Source: UBA4971 sp029551185
Lineage (GTDB): Bacteria; Bacillota; SHA-98; UBA4971
DNA: 10,554 nt
Direction of reading: 5' to 3'
NCBI GenBank assembly: GCA_035593725.1
Contig: DAOSZN010000049.1
Location: forward strand, 1 to 10,554
Of the stretch, positions 1 to 7,363 are shown in pieces. Position 1 is the first letter of the stretch; the number at the start of each line of letters is the position of its first letter. Below the pieces are notes generated by a model. That model had not been told where the DNA came from. It worked only from the letters and a program-made list of their open reading frames with translations, and did not search any database. Position numbers and translations under genes: made by a program.

Positions 1-25
1 GGCCGACGGGTCGACCTCTAGTAGC

Positions 26-918
26 GTTTATAGACTACCTATAAGGGATGGAAACATTGAATACCTAGCGGGATTCGTCTGTGGTAACATCGTTTATAGA
101 CTACCTATAAGGGATGGAAACAATCACAACGAGGTCGTGGTCGTCTTCGTATACTATGTTTATAGACTACCTATAAGGGATGGAAACGAAATCTTCACAT
201 ACTGCATTTCAGGGTTCATATAGGTTTATAGACTACCTATAAGGGATGGAAACCCTCATGCACAACCTCCGGAGGCCCTGGGTCGACGAAGTTTATAGAC
301 TACCTATAAGGGATGGAAACTGGAAAACACACTTGCGACTTCCGTTTTCCATTTTAGTTTATAGACTACCTATAAGGGATGGAAACCGGAGTGTATACGC
401 TCTGCCCGTTCGTACCGCTACGGGGTTTATAGACTACCTATAAGGGATGGAAACATGTTCTGCAATGCGTTTTCCCGTTCTGGAGATATGTTTATAGACT
501 ACCTATAAGGGATGGAAACCGTAGTCAGACATGCCGGCGTCAAGCACAATTCTCTGTTTATAGACTACCTATAAGGGATGGAAACAGGCCGAGGGTAGCG
601 GCCCGAATGGCGACATAGATCGCCGTTTATAGACTACCTATAAGGGATGGAAACTGCGGAAGGATCACGACGTTGCGCTGAGACTTTATCGTTTATAGAC
701 TACCTATAAGGGATGGAAACCGCAACTTCTCTAAGCGGAGCAATAGGCGCCTTGGGGTTTATAGACTACCTATAAGGGATGGAAACCGACGTAGCGCATG
801 AACGTTTCGTAGTGCTCACGAGTTTATAGACTACCTATAAGGGATGGAAAGTAGCTTGCAATGCTGTCTTTACGTCAGCATCTTTCGTGTTTATAGACTA
901 CCTATAAGGGATGGAAAC
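26..918 (+). CRISPR. CRISPR array, 14 repeats of 30 bp (distal part)
   Basis: Fourteen copies of a 30-bp repeat start at 26, 92, 158, 224, 291, 357, 425, 490, 556, 625, 691, 757, 822 and 889. The 13 complete spacers are 35-39 nt long and all differ. Bases 1-25 are the end of another spacer, so the array continues to the left. The repeat opens with GTTTATAG and closes with ATGGAAAC. TTATAG (repeat bases 3-8) pairs perfectly with CTATAA (14-19) around the loop ACTAC, giving a crRNA hairpin. The last eight bases, ATGGAAAC, fit the 8-nt 5' handle of type III crRNAs, which sets transcription on the + strand, the same as the cmr genes. All repeats are identical except the 13th (822-851), whose last base is G instead of C. 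A variant repeat near the right end suggests that this is the trailer end and that the leader lies outside the window to the left. Confidence 0.98.
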
Positions 919-1204
919 CCAGTATTGTAGATATACTCCGCGAGCCCGTCCGAGCCCAAATACTCTTGAAGAACGGTAGCGCAACAGCGTGGGTTGAACG
1001 TCTTCAAGAATAACCCCTTCCCCGGATAGTTGATTTTCCGCTTATTCTTGGCGACAAGTCGGTAGCTTACTCAAAACACAATGATTTTCAGAATTACACA
1101 GAATCTGAAGGAGTCACATTAGCCTTAGGCGAATTGGATATAGAATCCATAATTGAGTTATTCTGCCATGTGTGTTAAATGGTCTTTCAGGGGTCAGCAC
1201 GAAG
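919..1204. other. Region between array and first CARF relic; no gene recognised
   Basis: No gene with a start codon and ribosome binding site is convincing here. Bases 919 to about 954 could be a last spacer whose closing repeat has been lost. On the minus strand a frame without a start codon is open from about 1070 back into the last repeat (about 57 codons), with protein-like composition (for example LVAKNKRKINYPGK). On the plus strand a frame from about 1012 to 1171 is also open without a start. Neither matches a family I know. The stretch probably holds debris of older genes, like the relic that follows. I see no clear promoter or terminator. Confidence 0.4.
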
Positions 1205-1767
1205 ATGCATCTGATATTGCTTCTGTGTGTACAGTAAATTGCATTTGGAGCAACATCGCAGTATCCATGAGGTGAGAGAACCCAGGCTATTATACATAGA
1301 AAGAACTGGTCAACAGAATGGACGAAGCCGGTTGGTGAATGTTTATGCTCAGTTTTGCAGGATCCAACCGATGAATATGATGTTTCGAGTCTTGAGATTG
1401 TGAACATTGATTCCTATGGCATGGTTGGTATCGAAACGGAGGTAAGGAAGCTGATGAGCGGGCAGACTTGGATGCCTAAAATACTCATCTTTAACCTCAC
1501 CGGAGGTACCGAGACTATGACCATTGAGGCCTATCGTTTAGCAAAGTTGTGTGGAGCTCCATTTTGCTAATAAGTGAAGATAGAGCCAATAAGATACATA
1601 CTTACGCTCCAAACAGGCAGGTCCGTTCAAGAGGAACGGCGACTGTTGAAATTAATGCGACGTCAACTAGGAGTGCAACAGATGTGTTGTGCAATTTCGT
1701 GCATTTAGCAAGATACAAGGAATTGATCGGCAAGACCATACGATGTTGTGCCTTTGTCTGGTACTGA
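1205..1767 (+). pseudogene. Decayed CARF-domain effector, Card1/Can2-like (DUF1887 type)
   Basis: The CARF (cOA-sensing) domain can be pieced together only by changing frame. It starts with MHLILLLCV at 1205, a hydrophobic first beta strand, and meets a TAA at 1235. IAFGATSQYP follows in the same frame until another stop. It continues as EVREPRLLYIERTGQQ from 1269 in a second frame. It then returns to the first frame with a segment containing KILIFNLTGGTETMTIEAYR and LCGAPF, which stops at 1570. It goes on as ILLISEDRANKIHTY in the third frame up to 1767. The NLTGGT-x-x-M block followed by AYRLA is typical of the CARF domain of Card1/Can2-like (DUF1887) proteins, where the Thr-Gly-Gly loop lies at the ligand pocket. 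Such proteins carry a C-terminal PD-(D/E)xK-type nuclease. Here only about 65 codons remain after the CARF core before cas10 starts, so the nuclease is gone. A gene this broken cannot yield a working effector. The exact subfamily is less certain than the CARF assignment. Confidence 0.7.
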
Positions 1768-1773
1768 CAGAAA

Positions 1774-1780
1774 GGGGGAG
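1774..1780 (+). promoter_or_regulatory. Ribosome binding site of cas10
   Basis: The purine run GGGGGAG lies 11 nt before the ATG at 1792. The gap is a little long, but it is the only Shine-Dalgarno-like site here. It supports the 1792 start, whose product begins right at the conserved Cmr2 N-terminal block. No convincing -35/-10 pair was seen just upstream, so the operon promoter may lie in or before the CARF relic. Confidence 0.5.
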
Positions 1781-1791
1781 AGTTTAGAATC

Positions 1792-3597
1792 ATGGACGAA
1801 GTACACCTTGTAATCTTTCACGTCGGACCTGTTCAGGAGTTTATTGCGTCGGCTCGCCGCAGTCGGGACTTGTGGTTTGGCTCATGGGTGCTAAGTGAAC
1901 TCAGTAAGGCTGCTGCAGAGGAAATCGTAGAACAGAACGGCGGAGATGTCGAATGGAGCCTGATTTTTCCGGCGCCTCAGAGCCTGTCTGAACTACGATC
2001 TGAGAAGTTCAATGCCGCAAACAGAATAGTTGCCAGGACCCGAAGGGATCCTGCAGAATTAGGCGAGGCTGTTCGAACCCAAGTGCTGGAGCGATTACGG
2101 AAGCTTAGTAATGAAACATTTTCCAGGGTTGAGCAGGTGGCCTGGTTTGACCGTTCAGTAGCTGAACTGCAGGTGGATGACTTACTCGAGTTCTTCTGGG
2201 TCTCTTCCCCGATGAGGGATGATTATGCCAAGACCCGACTCGAGGCGGAGGCCTTAATGGCAGCCAGGAAAGCGACCCGCGATTTTACTCCGTCAAGATG
2301 GGGGAGTTCGGAGGATAAGTCATCTCTGGATGGGTTGCGTGAATCGGTGATTCCGAAGACTGCCTACCAGACGATGAGCAGAGAAGAACTCCGGCAAAAA
2401 TACAGGGTGCGTCGCGGCGAAAGGCTTTGTGGAATAGGACTCCTGAAACGACACGGCAGACGGGGACAAGGGGATCGTTTTTTCAGCACCTCGCATCTTG
2501 CGTCAATGCCTCTGCTCGAGCGGCTTAACGAAAGCCACCGAGACGCAGTTGACAAGTATGTAGGCAGCCTAAGACTATTGGGAATAGGGCCTGACGCCTT
2601 AGACACTGTGCCCGTGGCACATCCTATTTTTGGCTACAATGACGGTCATCTTCTGTTTCCTGAAAGACTGGCCGAGTTCTTCGATGGAGACAAGCTTAAT
2701 CAGGCACAGGAAGCACTCCGTGTATTTTTGAAGACATGTTTCGAGGGAGACAGACCCGGCCCCTACTATGTATTGCTGCATGCTGACGGCGATCATATGG
2801 GGAAGATCATCAACCACCAGGAATCCATCGAAAAGCACAGGGCCTTGTCCCGTTCAGCCAGCCTTTTCGCTCAAGAAGTTGGCCCGATTGTAAAACACTT
2901 CAAAGGATGCTTGGTCTACGCAGGAGGCGATGACGTCCTGGCGTTACTCCCTCTTCACGGAGCGCTTCCGTGCGCAAGAGCTCTGGCTGATACGTTCCGT
3001 GACCAAATGTCAAGCTTTATTGTCCCAGGCCGGAAAGGCGAAATGTCGGTCCAACCTACATTATCTGTAGGCCTGGCCATAGTGCACCATCTCGAACCTC
3101 TGTCAGAAGCTCTGGAGTTAGCTCGCAAAGCTGAAGCGCACGCGAAATCCTTGAAGGGAAAGAACGCGTTGGCAGTTGCCTTAAACAAACGGGGCGGTTC
3201 GGAAAAGACAGTAGGAGGGACATGGGGAGCCTTTGACCGAAGGCTGGAGTGGTTCATACAGCTCTACTGCGAAGGGGAGCTTCCTAGAGGAGTAGCCTAC
3301 GAATTGCGCTTTTTAGCTATGATGCTGGAAGACGAAGAGGAGATTCCCGACAGTTCTCTTCAGCGCGTGTTGTCTGCCGAGGTAAAACGCATCCTGGGTC
3401 GCAAGAGGACGGAACGTGGTTCCAGAAAGGTTAATGAAGACATAATTGAGAAGCTGCTCAATATTGTAAGCAGGTACAAGTTATCGGTTATGCAGCTGGC
3501 CAATGAGCTGATTATCGCACAGGAGTTTGCGTTAGCCTACAACCTAGCCGCAGCGGCCCTACCAGATGTACCGTTTGGAGAGGGGAATGAGAAATGA
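1792..3597 (+). CDS. cmr2: Type III-B Cas10 (Cmr2), HD-less, with intact GGDD cyclase
   Basis: Large subunit of the Cmr effector complex. When the complex binds target RNA, the Cas10 palm domains convert ATP to cyclic oligoadenylate. The 601-residue protein opens with the conserved Cmr2 block (FHVGPVQEFIASARRSRDLW, residues 9-28). Palm residues are present: D332-G-D334 in LLHADGDHMGK and G378-G-D-D381 in VYAGGDDVL, the cyclase signature. The tract TLSVGLAIVHHLEPLSEAL, followed by AEAHAKSLKGKNALAVALNK, is typical of the second palm domain. No HD nuclease domain precedes the first block, so single-stranded DNase activity is not expected. In the zinc-ribbon region one sees GERLCGIGLLKR with a lone Cys213, where many homologues have CxxC, so the metal site looks lost. 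The stop overlaps the cmr3 start (ATGA), implying translational coupling. Family assignment is very secure. Which cOA ring size is made cannot be read from the sequence. Confidence 0.97.
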   Translation: MDEVHLVIFHVGPVQEFIASARRSRDLWFGSWVLSELSKAAAEEIVEQNGGDVEWSLIFPAPQSLSELRSEKFNAANRIVARTRRDPAELGEAVRTQVLERLRKLSNETFSRVEQVAWFDRSVAELQVDDLLEFFWVSSPMRDDYAKTRLEAEALMAARKATRDFTPSRWGSSEDKSSLDGLRESVIPKTAYQTMSREELRQKYRVRRGERLCGIGLLKRHGRRGQGDRFFSTSHLASMPLLERLNESHRDAVDKYVGSLRLLGIGPDALDTVPVAHPIFGYNDGHLLFPERLAEFFDGDKLNQAQEALRVFLKTCFEGDRPGPYYVLLHADGDHMGKIINHQESIEKHRALSRSASLFAQEVGPIVKHFKGCLVYAGGDDVLALLPLHGALPCARALADTFRDQMSSFIVPGRKGEMSVQPTLSVGLAIVHHLEPLSEALELARKAEAHAKSLKGKNALAVALNKRGGSEKTVGGTWGAFDRRLEWFIQLYCEGELPRGVAYELRFLAMMLEDEEEIPDSSLQRVLSAEVKRILGRKRTERGSRKVNEDIIEKLLNIVSRYKLSVMQLANELIIAQEFALAYNLAAAALPDVPFGEGNEK

Positions 3598-4778
3598 GTG
3601 TCTGGATTATTGAACCTCGAGATCCGCTCATATTCCGCGATGGCCGCCCGTTTGAAGCGGTGCCCGGAACCAAAGCCGTATCTTTGCCTTTTCCGTTTCC
3701 TTCAACAACTGCAGGCGCGGTACGAACCAGAGAAGGTCAAGATCCGGAAGGACGGTTTCAGAAAAAAGAGGTCTCGCGCGTGAAAGAGATCGCTATTCGT
3801 GGGCCGCTTTTGGTTGAGCTTGATAATAAGACAGGGGATATAGAGCAGTGGCTTGTTCATGCACCATCAGATGCGTTGCTGTTGGAACTCGAACCCCCCG
3901 AAAGGAAAGGAGCGATGCTTAAGAGGCTCGTGCCTCTGGAAACTGCCACAGATACTTTCACGAACCTTCCACATGGCCTGTCGCTTGTGGGAATGCCAAG
4001 GCCCGATTTCCGCAAGCCCAGCAAGAATGCACCGCGTTACTGGTATTGGGAAACCTTTGAAAAATGGCTTATAGAACCCGAAGAGCAAGAAATCAACCTG
4101 CAAGATATGGGACATGACGGGTCGGCCAGGGAAGGTCGGTTCCATGCAGGCATAGACCCTGAAACGGGAGCCGCAGACGTGGAAAGAGGAGCCCTCTTTC
4201 AGACGAGAGGGCTGGAGTTTACGGCGTCCCGTAGTGAGCGGGATCTTAGTGATGCACGGAGATTGGCTCTGTCAATTGCCACTGAAGCGCCCAAATTAAG
4301 AAACGGTCTCGGCTTCCTAGGCGGGGAGCGGAGACTTGTTGCTTGGCGAAAAAGCAAAGTCTCTTTGCCGGTTTGCCCGGATCCTTTGAAAGGCCATATC
4401 GCCAGACACCGCCATTGCAGGGTGGTGTTGTTAACTCCTGCGTACTTCGAGTTGGGCTGGAAGCCTACGTGGCTCTTCAACGAGGTCCAGGGTGTAACTC
4501 CGAGATTGCAGGCAGTTGCCATAGGTAGACCGTGCATTGCGGCGGGGTGGGACATGGAAAAGAGAGGCGCCAAACCCGCGCGCAGGCTTGCACCCGCAGG
4601 GACTGTTTTATTTCTTGAGCTCAGCGGTAATGATGACGCAATTGAAAGATGGGTCGATAGGATATGGATGTCTTGTGTCAGCGACGGGAAACAGGATCGC
4701 TTGGATGGATTCGGTCTTGCTGCGCTGGGAACCTGGGATGGGACATTTCGACGGATGGAGGTGTACATTGAATCATGA
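3594..4778 (+). CDS. cmr3: Cmr3, Cas5-like RAMP subunit of the Cmr complex
   Basis: Cmr3 is the RAMP protein that, next to Cas10, grips the 5' repeat-derived handle of the crRNA at the foot of the complex. The 394-residue product starts with the hallmark IIEPRDPLIFRDGRPF (residues 5-20), almost diagnostic for the family. A glycine-rich RAMP loop lies at about residues 236-247 (RNGLGFLGGERR). Further typical segments are the hydrophobic LLTPAYFELGW and the C-terminal DGFGLAALGTWDG. The ATG at 3594 lies inside the cas10 stop (ATGA) and is preceded by the purine-rich GAGAGGGGAATGAG, so translation is probably coupled to cas10. Its own stop overlaps the cmr1 start in the same way. The reading frame is full length with no sign of damage, unlike the flanking CARF genes. 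Overlapping shorter frames on both strands here are shadows. Confidence 0.96.
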   Translation: MSVWIIEPRDPLIFRDGRPFEAVPGTKAVSLPFPFPSTTAGAVRTREGQDPEGRFQKKEVSRVKEIAIRGPLLVELDNKTGDIEQWLVHAPSDALLLELEPPERKGAMLKRLVPLETATDTFTNLPHGLSLVGMPRPDFRKPSKNAPRYWYWETFEKWLIEPEEQEINLQDMGHDGSAREGRFHAGIDPETGAADVERGALFQTRGLEFTASRSERDLSDARRLALSIATEAPKLRNGLGFLGGERRLVAWRKSKVSLPVCPDPLKGHIARHRHCRVVLLTPAYFELGWKPTWLFNEVQGVTPRLQAVAIGRPCIAAGWDMEKRGAKPARRLAPAGTVLFLELSGNDDAIERWVDRIWMSCVSDGKQDRLDGFGLAALGTWDGTFRRMEVYIES

Positions 4779-6115
4779 GAAGGATTCCAACTGACAAGAA
4801 TGGAAAACCGGCCTCTCCGCCTGCAATAAACCCTGGGCTAAACAGTCGAGTCATTGATAACCGGCGAATTCCCCTTATAACACAGACTCGAAGCTATGAG
4901 CTGATAACGCCCTTATTTGGAGGTGGGGCTGAAATTGGAAGAGCTGATTCTGACACTGCTATCCGGGGTTCGGGAATCAGGGGTCAATTGCGCTTTTGGT
5001 GGCGTGCAAGTCGGGGCGGGAGATTCAGCGGCGATTTGAGCAGGATGAAAAAGGCCGAAGACACGTTGTGGGGTGCAGCAAGCACGCCTGAGAAACCAAT
5101 GCCCTCACAAGTAGAGGTATTTGTAAAGGTTACAGATCCCGGTGTGGCTTTGCAGCCATTTCTCCTTGAACTGAAAGAACGGAGGAGCCCTGTGGCGCGA
5201 TCTCGTGCAGATGTTGCTCATCCATATGTGGCATTTCCACTGCAGCCAAAAGAAGAGAATATTAGACGTAATGGCATGAACACTGTAATTCATCCGGTTA
5301 TGAACAATGTGAAATTCGACCTAACCGTTACCTTTCCCGGAAGCCAGCGGGAAGAAGTTGAGGCTGCACTCTGGGCATGGGAGACTTTTGGAGGTGTTGG
5401 AGGGCGAACAAGAAGAGGGTTCGGAGCATTGAGATTAACTGCTGTTGATGGCAGTCCGATCCGACCTCCCAGAACTCAAGATGTAGGACACGCTATCCAA
5501 GAGGGTTTGCGTAAGTACACTACGGACGGCGAGTGGCCTAATGGCGTTCCTCATCTATCCATAAGTCCTAACATGAGAATAACTCATGAACACCCTGATT
5601 CTAAGGCGGCTTGGGATTATATGGCAAATAAGCTCAGATGCTTCCGCCAGCAGCGTTATGGAGGTGCTGCTCACAGTAAACCCGGACGCAGCCAATGGCC
5701 GGAACCTGATGAGATCAGAAGATTGACAGGTGCTAGAAGCTATAAACATGCTCATGAGCTCTCCGGGGTGCAAAAGTTCCCCCGGGCAGCCTTTGGGCTT
5801 CCTATTGTGTTTCACTTCAAGGACCAGGGGAAAGGTGACCCTCCTACCACAACCTTACAGGGCAGCGAGGATCGCTCAGAGCGCCTCGCAAGCCCCCTAA
5901 TCCTGCGTCCGTTGGCGTGTGAAGGTGGACAAGCTGTCGGCCTTGCAGTGGTACTCGAAGGAACAGGGGTCGCGCATGTGCCAGGTGGGTTGGTGCTGAA
6001 AGAAGACAAAAGACGGCACCCAGCCGCGGCAATGCTTACGAAAGAAGAGGCCGCCGAGATTCAACCTTTGAAAGAGAATCCAGATGTTCTGGAGGCCTTT
6101 TTGAATTTCCTGTAA
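4775..6115 (+). CDS. cmr1: Cmr1, RAMP subunit at the head of the Cmr complex
   Basis: Cmr1 caps the distal end of the Cmr filament, near the 3' end of the crRNA, and helps capture target RNA. The 446-residue product has a 35-residue polar lead, then ITQTRSYELITPLFGGGAE (35-53) and IRGSGIRGQLRFWWRA (63-78), the defining Cmr1 motif. The RAMP glycine-rich loop GGVGGRTRRGFGA is at residues 206-218. The second half (about 290-446) holds conserved Cmr1 C-terminal elements, including FPRAAFGLPIVFHF and LASPLILRPL. The ATG overlaps the cmr3 stop (ATGA). Placing cmr1 third, after cas10 and cmr3, differs from loci where it is first, but all six core subunits are present. The frame is intact. The length fits bacterial Cmr1 proteins with the extra C-terminal domain. 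Confidence 0.96.
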   Translation: MRRIPTDKNGKPASPPAINPGLNSRVIDNRRIPLITQTRSYELITPLFGGGAEIGRADSDTAIRGSGIRGQLRFWWRASRGGRFSGDLSRMKKAEDTLWGAASTPEKPMPSQVEVFVKVTDPGVALQPFLLELKERRSPVARSRADVAHPYVAFPLQPKEENIRRNGMNTVIHPVMNNVKFDLTVTFPGSQREEVEAALWAWETFGGVGGRTRRGFGALRLTAVDGSPIRPPRTQDVGHAIQEGLRKYTTDGEWPNGVPHLSISPNMRITHEHPDSKAAWDYMANKLRCFRQQRYGGAAHSKPGRSQWPEPDEIRRLTGARSYKHAHELSGVQKFPRAAFGLPIVFHFKDQGKGDPPTTTLQGSEDRSERLASPLILRPLACEGGQAVGLAVVLEGTGVAHVPGGLVLKEDKRRHPAAAMLTKEEAAEIQPLKENPDVLEAFLNFL

Positions 6116-6122
6116 AGGAGGT
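6115..6122 (+). promoter_or_regulatory. Near-perfect Shine-Dalgarno site of cmr4
   Basis: AAGGAGGT starts at the last base of the cmr1 stop codon and lies 6 nt before the cmr4 ATG at 6129. It is the best ribosome binding site in the operon, and cmr4 is the only one of cmr3, cmr1, cmr4 and cmr5 that does not start inside the previous stop codon. A strong independent start fits the fact that Cmr4 is the multi-copy backbone subunit. Confidence 0.85.
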
Positions 6123-6128
6123 AACATA

Positions 6129-6992
6129 ATGAAATCCCGTCTTATATTTGTCCACGCTCTTTCTCCGTTGCATGCAGGAACCGGACAGGGTGTGGGGGTG
6201 ATTGATCTTCCTATTGCCCGTGAGAAGGCTACGGGCCTGCCGTATTTGCCTGGATCGTCTCTCAAAGGCGTATTACGTGATGCTTGTGATGATAGAAAAA
6301 TGCGTACAGCAGTATTTGGCCCCGATCCTGACAGTAACGTTCAGCACGCCGGCTCGGCAGCATTCTCAGATCTCAGATTGCTTCTTCTACCGGTTCGCAG
6401 TGTTGTAGGAACGTTTGCTTGGGTCACTTCACCTTATGTTCTACTCCGCTTCATCCGTGATATAGACAGCGTAGAGGTTTCCCGCCCGCCCTTAGAAGTG
6501 CCTGATCCTGTAATCGATCGTTGTTTTGTGTCTGATGATAATTCTGCCATAGCAGAAAATAACAAGGTTCTGCTGGAGGATTTGAACTTGTCCACCGAAG
6601 CCGGCGGCTGTGCCCGCGAATGGGCGGAGTGGATTGGCAGACAAATATTCCCCGACGAACCGGCCTGGCGGAGAATGCTGGTTCAACGTTTGTGCATTGT
6701 GAGCAATGATATTCTCGCCTTCTTCCTTGATACGGCCACGGAAGTGTTTTCACGCACGAGACTGAAGGAAGATACCAAGACAGTGACAAGGGGCGGGCTT
6801 TGGTATGAGGAGGCTTTACCGGCAGAGACTGTTCTTTCAGGCATTGTGGTTGCATCTCCTGTAGAGGCCACTTCCAATCAAGTATTCGCTACACTTGACC
6901 ATTTGGTCTGCAAGCCGCTTCAGTTAGGAGGCAAAGCAGGTGTGGGGCGGGGCCTTTGCCGTGTGATGTTTGTAGGGGGGACTCAGCAATGA
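6129..6992 (+). CDS. cmr4: Cmr4, Cas7-like backbone and target-RNA nuclease subunit
   Basis: Several copies of Cmr4 line the crRNA and cut the bound target RNA at 6-nt intervals. The 287-residue product shows the Cas7/RAMP opening SPLHAGTGQGVGVIDLPIAR (12-31) and then YLPGSSLKGVLRD. Asp26, in VIDLPIAR, is at the position of the catalytic Asp26 known from Pyrococcus Cmr4, so target RNA cleavage should be intact. The C-terminal glycine-rich block LGGKAGVGRGLCRV closes the RAMP fold. Length is normal for the family. The start is fixed by the Shine-Dalgarno site 6 nt upstream and the homology beginning at residue 2. The stop overlaps the cmr5 ATG (ATGA). Confidence 0.96.
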   Translation: MKSRLIFVHALSPLHAGTGQGVGVIDLPIAREKATGLPYLPGSSLKGVLRDACDDRKMRTAVFGPDPDSNVQHAGSAAFSDLRLLLLPVRSVVGTFAWVTSPYVLLRFIRDIDSVEVSRPPLEVPDPVIDRCFVSDDNSAIAENNKVLLEDLNLSTEAGGCAREWAEWIGRQIFPDEPAWRRMLVQRLCIVSNDILAFFLDTATEVFSRTRLKEDTKTVTRGGLWYEEALPAETVLSGIVVASPVEATSNQVFATLDHLVCKPLQLGGKAGVGRGLCRVMFVGGTQQ

Positions 6993-7363
6993 GAACCAAG
7001 ACCCAGCAGTACGCTGCACAGATATTTGAGCAGGTAAGTCGGATGTCGGACGTCGACGAAAGGGCTCGCAACAAATACGGCTCAATGGCCCACAGGCTGC
7101 CGGTGTTAATTCGGACTGCAGGATTGGCCCAGGCACTGGGGTTTGTTGAATCCAGGGGGACCCCGGAGCAACAGCAACTGATCCGGGATATATCTGAAGT
7201 TATCGGTGTGCCTAACCTATGCAAACATAGCCGAAAGGCTGAACTTAGTGAGTACATGACACTGACCAAGGATGTTATGACCGCATTGGTTTGGTACAAA
7301 CGTTTTGCCGAATCAGTGCTCAATGTTCAGTCAGATGCAAATGGGAAAGATGCAGGTGAGTAG
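6989..7363 (+). CDS. cmr5: Cmr5, small subunit of the Cmr complex
   Basis: Cmr5 is the small, all-helical, multi-copy subunit that forms the second filament beside Cmr4 and shapes the target-RNA channel. The product is 124 residues. Key family features are NKYGSMAHRLPVLIRTAGLA (28-47), followed by QALGFVES, and the C-terminal EYMTLTKDVMTALVWYKRFA (about 88-107), both close to the Cmr5 consensus. The frame is open further upstream to an ATG at 6956, but that would run through cmr4 and add residues foreign to the family. The ATG at 6989, overlapping the cmr4 stop as ATGA and preceded by GGGGGG (6975-6980), is the better start. The tail after residue 112 is polar and probably disordered. It overlaps the possible upstream starts of cmr6. 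Confidence 0.94.
   Translation: MRTKTQQYAAQIFEQVSRMSDVDERARNKYGSMAHRLPVLIRTAGLAQALGFVESRGTPEQQQLIRDISEVIGVPNLCKHSRKAELSEYMTLTKDVMTALVWYKRFAESVLNVQSDANGKDAGE

Noticed and set aside
246..443. Open frame of 65 codons across the CRISPR array
   Set aside because: It is the repeat read as protein (YRLPIRDGN recurs with each repeat); spacer lengths happen to keep the frame open.
1792..2000. Possible HD nuclease domain at the Cas10 N-terminus
   Set aside because: The protein begins directly with the GPVQEFI block, and no HD motif with the expected flanking residues was found.
4199..4768. Minus-strand open frame of 189 codons inside cmr3
   Set aside because: Antisense shadow of a clear, full-length cmr3 gene; no ribosome site and no family resemblance.
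6956..6988. Upstream extension of cmr5
   Set aside because: The extra 11 residues lie inside cmr4 and are not part of the Cmr5 family; the ATG at 6989 in the ATGA overlap is better.
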